Assembly (NCBI GenBank): GCA_900553655.1
Contig: USEQ01000031.1
Location: 1-9,047, forward strand
Source of the DNA: an uncultured Slackia sp.
GTDB taxonomy: Bacteria > Actinomycetota > Coriobacteriia > Coriobacteriales > Eggerthellaceae
Reading direction: 5' to 3'
Length of the DNA: 9,047 bases
The notes under the pieces were generated by a model. That model saw nothing but the letters and a program-made list of their open reading frames with translations. It made no database searches and was not told the DNA's origin. Position 1 is the first letter of the stretch. Each line of letters starts with the position of its first letter. Shown in pieces: positions 1 through 6,748 of the stretch. Position numbers and translations under genes: made by a program.

Positions 1-420
1 TACACCGCTGGCGAACTCGACGAAGTGTTTGTTCTGTACAACCACTCGAAGAACGCTGCTGAGCAGGTTCTGCGCGAGGAAGTAATCCTACCCGTCGATA
101 CGCAAGCTGTCATGACCGCTTCTGCCGAATCGGCGGAAGCCGCAACCGAGTCCATTCCCGCGAGCGTCGAGTTCGAACCCGAGCCGGCCGACGTGCTGGC
201 CCGTCTTCTGCCTGCATACCTGCGCACGTCGATCTATCATGCATTGATCGACTCCGCTGCAGGCGAGCAGTCCGCGCGACGCACTGCCATGCATTCGGCA
301 ACCGAGAATGCGAATGAGATGGTGGAGACACTGTCTAGGTTGTATAACCGTGTACGTCAAGGTGCCATCACCACTGAGATCTCCGAGATCGTTGGTGGCG
401 CTGCAGCTTTGGAGGATTAA
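1..420 (+). CDS. atpG: F1F0 ATP synthase gamma subunit, C-terminal part (5' end outside window)
   Basis: The frame is open from base 1 to the TAA at 418-420, giving 139 residues of an incomplete protein; a GTG at 25 is internal, not the start. The gamma subunit is the central rotating shaft of the F1 head and couples proton flow to ATP synthesis at the beta subunits. The C-terminal half carries the family pattern: LLPAYLRTSIYHAL, then the E-x-S-A-R-R-T-A-M segment, the run of Ala/Asn-Glu (ATENANEM), LYNRVRQGAITTEISEIVGGA, and the short tail ALED. These residues form the long C-terminal helix that sits in the alpha3beta3 cavity. Residues roughly 38-55 of the visible part form an Ala/Glu/Ser-rich stretch, probably a loop insertion. 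The stop codon touches the atpD start, as expected for translational coupling within the atp operon. Confidence 0.97.
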   Translation, partial: YTAGELDEVFVLYNHSKNAAEQVLREEVILPVDTQAVMTASAESAEAATESIPASVEFEPEPADVLARLLPAYLRTSIYHALIDSAAGEQSARRTAMHSATENANEMVETLSRLYNRVRQGAITTEISEIVGGAAALED

Positions 421-1878
<1,458 letters not shown>

Positions 1879-1879
1879 G

Positions 1880-2143
1880 ATGGCTAAGTTCACCTGCGAC
1901 ATCGTGACGCCTGAAGCGAAGTGCTACACCGGCGAAGCTCATTTCGTCGTGGTTCCCGGCACCGAAGGCGAGATGGGCTTTCTGAGCGGTCACGTGCCTT
2001 TGGTTTCCACGTTGAGCGACGGCGTCGTTCGCGTGCAGGAAAACGAGGGCGGTCCGTTCAAGGAGTTTGCCGTCGAAGGTGGCTACGTGCAGGTTAGCGG
2101 CACGAAGGTCATCGTCCTCGCGGACAAAGCCGAACTGCGCTAA
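1880..2143 (+). CDS. atpC: F1F0 ATP synthase epsilon subunit, short form without the C-terminal helical domain
   Basis: An 87-residue protein that begins one base after the atpD stop (weak GAGG just upstream, inside atpD). Epsilon connects gamma to the c-ring. The N-terminal beta-sandwich is complete: IVTPEAKCYTGEAHFVVVPG, then GEMGFLSGHVPLVSTLSDGVV (about 31-50), FAVEGGYVQVSGTKVIVLAD. The protein stops four residues after this domain (KAELR). Typical bacterial epsilon has 130-140 residues, with two C-terminal helices that inhibit ATP hydrolysis. I saw no reading frame downstream that continues the helices; the space to 2163 is short and the terminators follow at once. Short epsilons are known in some lineages (for example Chlorobium), so this is probably a natural short form rather than a broken gene. 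It closes the atp operon. Confidence 0.96.
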   Translation: MAKFTCDIVTPEAKCYTGEAHFVVVPGTEGEMGFLSGHVPLVSTLSDGVVRVQENEGGPFKEFAVEGGYVQVSGTKVIVLADKAELR

Positions 2144-2163
2144 GCGTTCCAGGTATTTCACAT

Positions 2164-2195
2164 GCGCTTAAATACCAATTGTATAAGCGCTTTTT
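2164..2195 (+). terminator. First of two tandem stem-loops after atpC
   Basis: GCGCTTA at 2164-2170 pairs with TAAGCGC at 2184-2190 (7 bp). Three inner pairs (TAC/GTA) are possible with a two-base A bulge. The stem is followed at once by T5 (2191-2195). It starts 21 bases after the atpC stop and has the form of a Rho-independent terminator, though its stem is AT-richer than that of the next hairpin. Confidence 0.6.
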
Positions 2196-2228
2196 AAAGA
2201 GCGGTCCTTCGGGACCGCTCTTTTCTTT
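2196..2228 (+). terminator. Strong Rho-independent terminator of the atp operon (TTCG tetraloop)
   Basis: GAGCGGTCC (2199-2207) and GGACCGCTC (2212-2220) form a perfect 9-bp GC-rich stem closed by the very stable TTCG loop (2208-2211). AAA at 2196-2198 faces TTTT at 2221-2224, so the stem can extend and the U-tract (TTTTCTTT) follows. It lies directly after the first stem-loop, making a double terminator for the ATP synthase transcript. Confidence 0.93.
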
Positions 2229-2518
2229 GTGCGCCGAGTACAGGTTCGATGCGTGAAAGTGCGGATTGCCGGAAGCTATTTCGAGGGGGTCGGCCGGGGC
2301 CAAAAGAAGAGGCCTGGATAGAGTAAGAGTGCAAAAGGTGCTAAGGTATCGAATAGAAAGCGCAACATATTGTTGGTATCTGGAAGTTACCGCTAGCTCA
2401 CATGAAGGAATTGTCGAGGCTCTGTAAAGAGTCGCATTGCCATAAAGACAGAACGCAATGATATGTTTCTATGAGACTTTCGAGCATGTGTATGCGTTAT
2501 TATTTGGAGGCTGTCTCT
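2229..2518 (+). promoter_or_regulatory. Non-coding leader before the surface-protein gene; weak promoter candidate
   Basis: About 290 bases between the atp terminators and the next start contain no credible gene. Near the 3' end is an inverted repeat CATTGC (2435-2440) / GCAATG (2455-2460). A weak sigma70-like pair, TTGCCA (2438-2443) with TATGTT (2462-2467) at 18-bp spacing, overlaps it and may drive the downstream gene. A good Shine-Dalgarno GGAGG lies at 2506-2510. I recognise no riboswitch. The promoter call is a guess from hexamer similarity only. Confidence 0.3.
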
Positions 2519-4351
2519 GTGAAACCTACCAACTCGGTTCTCGCGGCCGGCGTGTCGCTTTCCCTTGTTCTCGGCTCCGTGCCGGCTGTCGCTTTCGCCG
2601 ACGAACCCAAGGACACTGCCGTAGAGCAGGATGCGTCTCAGCCTGAAACGAACGAGGCTTCTGCAGAGAGCTTGGCGGGGGATGCTTTGCTTTCCGATGG
2701 AGCGAGCCAGCCTGACGGTCTTCCCGAAAGCTCCTATGACAAGGCCGACTTCTATCAGGGATCGTACGAATCCGCCGTGGTGTCCACGTTCGCTTTGCGC
2801 TCCGTGGGCTTGCACCCGCGTGAGATTTCCAAGGACATGCTGTATTTTGGTGCGTTCGAGGGAGGAACGTACGACCGCACCTTCAGTTATGGCGACGGCT
2901 ATCATGCCATGGGGTACTATCAGTTCGATCACCGCTACGGTCTGAAGAATTTCCTTCTTGCCTGCTATGAATACAATCCCGGTAAATATGCGATGTTCGC
3001 TCAGTTCGCAAATATCTCAGACGCCCAGTTCAAGGCAGAGAACGCCATTCGAAATAACGGCGCATTCACCGCTTTGGGTACAAGCCTGACCAATGCATGG
3101 AAAGCGGCTTATGCAGCCGATAGCTACGAGTTCTCCCGCCTTCAGGACGACTGGGCGTATACGTCATACTATCTTCCTGCGGAGCGCTATCTCGCAAGCC
3201 GGGGGATAGACATCTCCGATCGAAGCGATGCCGTGAAAGGTCTGTGCTGGGGTCTCTCGAATCTTTTCGGTCAAAGCGGATGGCGTAAGTTCGTCGGCGG
3301 TGTTTCCGACGGCTACGATTGGAACGGAACCTACCATTATCTCAGCGAGGGCTACCAGTGGCCCGGATGCGGGCTTTCCGATGACATGACGGACAGGGAA
3401 TTCGTTACCACGCTGTGCAACTACGTCGTCGATAACGTCGCGGTCTTTTACAAAGGCCAGCCGCAGTATCACGAAGGGTGGCAGAACAGGTATAAAAAAG
3501 AGCTGAATCAATGTCTTGCCATCATCGATCGCACGGGCGATACGCATGCCAAGCCTGAATCGAATGACGAAGGCGCCTTGGGCGGGGGCGAATCCAACGA
3601 AGAGTCCGGTTCGAACGACGGCTCCTCGCAGGGCGGAAGCTCAAGCGATGACGCTTTGTCGCAGGGCGAGGGCTCGAATGGCAACGACTCATCTCAGAAT
3701 GACAACTCGAATGACGATCCTTCCGGCAACGATGATGCGGATGCGCTTCCTAACGGCAATGGCTCTCATGAGGAGCCGGGTGCAGGCGGCCCCTCCGATG
3801 GAAATACTTCCGACGGTGAGTCAGACGCTGGCAGCAACGATTCCGACCTTGGCGACAATGGGTCTGGGGCCGATATCGAATCCGGCACGGGAGGCGAGTC
3901 CGATACCGGCGGCCATGAATCCAACGAAGGAAACGATTCTGCGGAAAACGGCTTCGGTGCCAATAACGAGAATGCGGGCGGCTCGAACAGCGATGGATCC
4001 GACGACAAGGGGGCGAGCGACGAAGAGACCGGCGGCTCTCAGTCGGCCGATGGCCAAAACAATGCGGACGTCAATGCCAACGGCGGATTGGACGATTCTC
4101 AGGTCGATTCAGGGAAAGGCATGGAGGCGGCTGACGGCAACGAGAATTCCGAGTCCGCACTTTCGGGTTCCCGCCAAGTCAACGCCGAATCCGACGCCTC
4201 CTCGTCTGAAAGCGAAAAACCGAAAAAGATTTCGGAGATGGTCAAAACCAGCGATGGCCTGGGCACGATAATCGCAGGCTTCGCTGCTGCTACGGCTGCA
4301 TTGGTTGCCATGGGTGTTGTGGCTCTTCGTATGAGGGTTCGTCGTCAATAG
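2519..4351 (+). CDS. Secreted, C-terminally anchored surface protein with a possible lysozyme-like domain and an acidic low-complexity linker
   Basis: A 610-residue protein. I chose GTG at 2519 over the in-frame ATG at 2471 because GGAGG (2506-2510) lies eight bases upstream and translation from there gives a clean Sec signal peptide: MKPTN, a hydrophobic core to about residue 22, and an A-F-A cleavage site before DEPKD. Residues about 28-70 are acidic spacer. About 70-343 is a globular domain rich in Tyr/Trp with conserved-looking YFGAFEGG (Glu114) and GDGYHAMGYYQFDHRYGL (125-142). This Glu ... G-Y-Y-Q pattern resembles lysozyme-like or phage-tail muramidase domains, but the match is by eye and weak. 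Residues 345-566 are a Ser/Asp/Asn/Gly/Glu linker. Then KPKKISEMVKTSDGLG (567-582), one membrane helix (583-603) and the basic tail RMRVRRQ. This is the architecture of a sortase substrate, but with no LPxTG. It probably faces the cell exterior. It is monocistronic by context. Specific function unknown. Confidence 0.88.
   Translation: MKPTNSVLAAGVSLSLVLGSVPAVAFADEPKDTAVEQDASQPETNEASAESLAGDALLSDGASQPDGLPESSYDKADFYQGSYESAVVSTFALRSVGLHPREISKDMLYFGAFEGGTYDRTFSYGDGYHAMGYYQFDHRYGLKNFLLACYEYNPGKYAMFAQFANISDAQFKAENAIRNNGAFTALGTSLTNAWKAAYAADSYEFSRLQDDWAYTSYYLPAERYLASRGIDISDRSDAVKGLCWGLSNLFGQSGWRKFVGGVSDGYDWNGTYHYLSEGYQWPGCGLSDDMTDREFVTTLCNYVVDNVAVFYKGQPQYHEGWQNRYKKELNQCLAIIDRTGDTHAKPESNDEGALGGGESNEESGSNDGSSQGGSSSDDALSQGEGSNGNDSSQNDNSNDDPSGNDDADALPNGNGSHEEPGAGGPSDGNTSDGESDAGSNDSDLGDNGSGADIESGTGGESDTGGHESNEGNDSAENGFGANNENAGGSNSDGSDDKGASDEETGGSQSADGQNNADVNANGGLDDSQVDSGKGMEAADGNENSESALSGSRQVNAESDASSSESEKPKKISEMVKTSDGLGTIIAGFAAATAALVAMGVVALRMRVRRQ
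3551..4216 (+). other. Acidic Ser/Asp/Asn/Gly-rich low-complexity stretch within the surface protein
   Basis: Codons 345-566 encode almost only Ser, Asp, Asn, Gly, Glu and Ala, with recurring short words such as SNDGS, GESN, ESG and SDGS but no fixed repeat length. Positive charges are nearly absent until the Lys-rich KPKK that precedes the anchor. Such stretches act as wall-spanning stalks in Gram-positive surface proteins. The degenerate repeats are a likely place for length variation between strains by slipped mispairing. Confidence 0.8.
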
Positions 4352-4424
4352 GCGAAATGGACATCGCAACCTTGCATATGGGGTTCGATACCAAGAAAGA
4401 AATTTGCCGTGTCCTTACGCCAGG

Positions 4425-4658
4425 CTGACGCATCTGATCGCCGACGGTCTTGGGATGGTCATCGTGTCTGGGTGGGACGACGGCGCAAGCAACGCGTTCG
4501 ATTCCTTGGAAGGAGTCGGACGCGTTTTTTACGTCGGGGTTTATACTGTTGAAGATTGCAAGGGGGAGACGTAAGGCTGCTTCGAGAACTGTCCGTCTCA
4601 CGCTATCTCGCTCAAACTGACATCCGAGAAAACGCAGGGTCATGACATTTCCTCATAA
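4425..4658 (+). pseudogene. Possible decayed reading frame ending in a 4Fe-4S ferredoxin-type motif
   Basis: In the frame of 4425, translation reads LTHLIADGLGMVIVSGWDD ... VFYVGVYTVEDCKGET, meets TAA at 4572-4574, and continues GCFENCPSHAISLK ... to TAA at 4656-4658. The string Y-T-V-E-D-C-K-G ... C-F-E-N-C-P-S-H-A-I matches the second half of a bacterial ferredoxin cluster site (CxxCxxCxxxCP), with the second Cys lost, one extra codon, and an in-frame stop. The frame stays open upstream without a good start. A 23-codon ATG frame at 4357-4428 (MDIATLHMGF...) in a different frame could be its former N-terminus. The end lies three bases before a terminator hairpin (4662), as a real gene end would. 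Against this: no ribosome site is visible, and another terminator-like hairpin (4491-4530) sits inside it. It could be coincidence; I would call it a remnant only tentatively. Confidence 0.4.
4491..4530 (+). terminator. Rho-independent terminator, probably of the surface-protein gene
   Basis: AACGCGTTCGATTCC (4491-4505) pairs with GGAGTCGGACGCGTT (4512-4526), including two G-U pairs, around the loop TTGGAA. T6 at 4525-4530 follows the GC-rich part of the stem. It lies 140 bases beyond the surface-protein stop, far for a terminator, but nothing better lies closer. It overlaps the possible ferredoxin-like remnant. Confidence 0.7.
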
Positions 4659-4661
4659 AAC

Positions 4662-4698
4662 GAAACGAGTCGCCTAAGGAGTGGGCGACTCGTTTCTT
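4662..4698. terminator. Bidirectional terminator between convergent genes
   Basis: GAAACGAGTCGCC (4662-4674) and GGCGACTCGTTTC (4684-4696) form a perfect 13-bp stem with a nine-base loop. On the + strand the stem ends in TTTCTT. On the - strand the stem base is followed by GTTTTA. It can therefore end rightward transcripts and also the leftward transporter transcript whose stop is at 4801. Bases 4699-4800 hold nothing else I recognise, apart from a small GAGAC/GTCTC inverted repeat at 4742-4754. Confidence 0.85.
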
Positions 4699-4800
4699 AA
4701 GGGGTATGGCGACCGCCGCTATGGGCAGTGGGTTTGCATTCGAGACAAAGTCTCAAAGCTTATGCGGTACAGCTTGTGCGAACCGAGGTGTTGTTCGGGC

Positions 4801-6384
4801 TTATGCTCCGACCATGACCTGGACGACCAAGAGCGCTCCGCCGAAGACGAACAGGAAGCCGACCATCGGAAGAACAAACTTCAACCAATGCGTGTACTTC
4901 ATGTCCAGCATCGTCAACGTTGCCATGACCAGGCCCGTCGGTGCAAGATAGAGCATTGCATACTGGCCCCAGTTGTAAGCGGAAACGATGATGGAGCGGT
5001 CGATTCCGACGGTGTCGGCCAGAGGTGCGAGAATGGGCATTGCAAGAACGGCCAGGCCCGAAGAGGACGGTACGATGAAGCCGAGCAGGAAGAAGATGAC
5101 CATCATCATGATGATGAAGATGCCGCCTTCCATGCCCTGGACCGCGTTGGAGGCCCAATAGAGCAACGTGTCGGAGATGAAGCCTTCCTCCATGATCAGG
5201 TTGACGCCGCGCGCCAGGCCGATGATCAAGGACACGCCGACGAGGCTCGATGCGCCGTTGATGAAGGCGTCCACGACGGTTTTCTCGTCAAGGCCGGTCA
5301 GGAAGATGCAGATGATGGCAATGAACAGGAAGGATGCAGCCATCTGCGGGAACCACCAGTGCAGGTTCACAACGCCGTAGATCATGACGATGAAGGCGGA
5401 GACGAACAGCACGAGAATAAGCTTACGACGCCAGTCGAAAGAGGGGATGGTGGAAGAGCTGGAGTCATGCACGCTGAAGAGCTTGGCGAAATGCTCGCGA
5501 TCTTCGTAGGTGTAAGACGCCTCGGGGTTCTTCTTGATCTTCTTGCAGTACCAGTACAGATAGGAGACGACTACGATTGCGCCCACGACGCAGCCGACGA
5601 CGCGCCACTCGATGCCTTCGGTCCAGGCAACGCCTGCGGCGTTAGAGGCGATAACGACGGAGAACGGGTTGATCGTGGAGAACGTGGTGCCCATGGAGCC
5701 GGCGAGGAAGATGGCGCCGACGCAGACGATGGAGTCGTATCCCAAGGCGAGGAAGATGGGTACGAGAATCGGATAGAACGCGACCGCCTCTTCCTCAAGA
5801 CCGCAGGTCGTGCCGCCCAAAACCATCAGGACGCTGACGAGGAATACCAAGAGGAACTCGCGGCCCTTGGTCTTTTTCGTCAGGGCGACAAGGCCCGATT
5901 CGAATGCGCCTGATGCATTGACGACGCCGATCAATCCGCCCAAGACAAGGATGAAGACCATGATATCGACGCCGTTGATGGTGCCGTTGACCATGGCGGA
6001 CGTGACATCGAAGATGCCTTTGGGCTGCTGGGGGAGTTCTTCGTAGGTGCCGGGAACAGAGATCGCCTTGGTGATGGATCCGTCGAGGAACTTGCTGACG
6101 TCAACCTTCATGTCGGCAAGTTCAGGGTCGGCGCGGAATGCCTCTTCGGTTGCCGGTATGGTGCGTACTTCGCCGCTGGGCTCGGTGATTTGGAACTCCG
6201 AGGATTCAGGCAGGTACGCCAGCTTCGAATAGGCGCCTGCGGGGATGAACCATGTGGCGATGACCGCCAAAATGGTGATTACGAACAGAATGGTAAACGC
6301 GGTGGGTACGCTGAATTTCTTTTTCTTCTTCGGCGGTGCCTCGACCGTCGCGGTCGCTGTTGCGGCCGTCGCTTCTGCTGACAT
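4801..6384 (-). CDS. YfcC-family (DcuC/C4-dicarboxylate carrier superfamily) membrane transporter
   Basis: A 527-residue polytopic membrane protein with about a dozen hydrophobic segments. The cytoplasmic N-terminus is Ala/Thr-rich followed by PPKKKKKFSVP (17-27), then TM1 (about 28-48) ending in WFIPAGAY, a hallmark of the YfcC/DcuC family. An outside loop (about 52-125) precedes GIFDV and the paired TM bundles. Other family signatures: GTTCGLEEEAVAFYPI (191-206), SMGTTFSTINPFSV (230-243), GFIVPSSSGLAVLAMPILAPLAD (435-457) and LAPTGLVMATL (480-490). The two halves resemble each other, with re-entrant Pro/Ser/Gly hairpins. Relatives carry dicarboxylates or exchange basic amino acids (arginine/ornithine, beside arginine deiminase genes); no pathway gene here identifies the substrate. 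ATG at 6384 has AAGGAGG five bases upstream (6390-6396). It is divergent from the LuxR regulator, which may control it. Confidence 0.93.
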   Translation of the reverse strand: MSAEATAATATATVEAPPKKKKKFSVPTAFTILFVITILAVIATWFIPAGAYSKLAYLPESSEFQITEPSGEVRTIPATEEAFRADPELADMKVDVSKFLDGSITKAISVPGTYEELPQQPKGIFDVTSAMVNGTINGVDIMVFILVLGGLIGVVNASGAFESGLVALTKKTKGREFLLVFLVSVLMVLGGTTCGLEEEAVAFYPILVPIFLALGYDSIVCVGAIFLAGSMGTTFSTINPFSVVIASNAAGVAWTEGIEWRVVGCVVGAIVVVSYLYWYCKKIKKNPEASYTYEDREHFAKLFSVHDSSSSTIPSFDWRRKLILVLFVSAFIVMIYGVVNLHWWFPQMAASFLFIAIICIFLTGLDEKTVVDAFINGASSLVGVSLIIGLARGVNLIMEEGFISDTLLYWASNAVQGMEGGIFIIMMMVIFFLLGFIVPSSSGLAVLAMPILAPLADTVGIDRSIIVSAYNWGQYAMLYLAPTGLVMATLTMLDMKYTHWLKFVLPMVGFLFVFGGALLVVQVMVGA

Positions 6385-6407
6385 GGGTCCCTCCTTGTGG
6401 TGTTTGT

Positions 6408-6473
6408 GCCGCCGTGCTTGCTCGGGCGGCTTCCTCTCTTCTCTATCAGTAAGCCGTTCCTTCCATCGGCTTA
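6408..6473 (-). promoter_or_regulatory. Two small hairpins in the 5' leader of the transporter gene
   Basis: Read on the - strand upstream of the transporter start, TAAGCCG/CGGCTTA (6467-6473 with 6450-6456, ten-base loop) comes first. GCCGCC/GGCGGC (6425-6430 with 6408-6413) follows, and ends about a dozen bases before the Shine-Dalgarno. They could be operators or RNA structures affecting translation. No U-run follows them, so they are not obvious terminators. I see no convincing promoter hexamers for the transporter. Confidence 0.35.
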
Positions 6474-6587
6474 TGTAGACGTGTTTTTCCTGCGCGAGGT
6501 GTATTTCGTGCGCGCATGCTACGGGTTTGATGAAGGTTTAGGAGTTCGTGTTTGCCGGCTTGGTGCGGCGTTACGTTTCTGTAAAGA

Positions 6588-6608
6588 ATGTATGTCCTAG
6601 GCGTACAT
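6588..6608. promoter_or_regulatory. Inverted repeat ATGTA-N11-TACAT, candidate operator
   Basis: ATGTA (6588-6592) and TACAT (6604-6608) are perfectly symmetric around 11 bases. Just upstream TTAC (6571-6574) and GTAA (6581-6584) form another small dyad. The site lies in the shared region between the divergent transporter and LuxR genes, where a dimeric HTH protein would be expected to bind. No experimental or family motif match is claimed. Confidence 0.35.
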
Positions 6609-6652
6609 AAAGCGATATTTAACATGGTATGGGGACGGGTCTAATTTGGGTG

Positions 6653-6658
6653 TAGAAT
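6653..6658 (+). promoter_or_regulatory. Candidate -10 element for the LuxR-type gene
   Basis: TAGAAT matches the sigma70 -10 consensus at five of six positions and is preceded by TG. No good -35 is visible about 17 bases upstream (the region is GGGG-rich), so the promoter would be activator-dependent or not sigma70. Transcription from here would start around 6665, inside the 12-bp palindrome. Confidence 0.35.
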
Positions 6659-6661
6659 GAT

Positions 6662-6673
6662 AAACGTACGTTT
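6662..6673. promoter_or_regulatory. Perfect 12-bp palindrome AAACGTACGTTT, candidate operator
   Basis: The sequence equals its own reverse complement and is followed two bases later by a second palindrome, CACGTG (6675-6680), so two ACGT-centred dyads lie within 19 bases. It overlaps the expected transcription start of the regulator gene at 6749, a position typical of repression or autoregulation. The binding protein is unknown; the adjacent LuxR-type protein is the obvious candidate. Confidence 0.45.
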
Positions 6674-6748
6674 TCACGTGCGATTTTGTTCCGGTGTCGT
6701 GTGCCGCACCGGTTATGCCGGGGTATTTCGACAAACGGGGATCCATCC

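Noticed and set aside
2471..2518. ATG at 2471 as start of the surface protein
   Set aside because: No ribosome site, and it would put 16 extra residues before the signal peptide; GTG at 2519 has GGAGG at the right distance.
3516..4271. Alternative + strand frame of 251 codons in the low-complexity part of the surface protein
   Set aside because: It is a Met/Thr/Arg-rich frame-shifted reading of the Ser/Asp/Asn/Gly repeats; no start site and no domain. The in-phase frame has a signal peptide and anchor.
4681..5913. A 410-codon open frame on the + strand opposite the transporter
   Set aside because: The protein is an Asp/Glu/His/Arg-rich string typical of an antisense shadow of a hydrophobic membrane protein; the - strand frame has clear family motifs and a good ribosome site.
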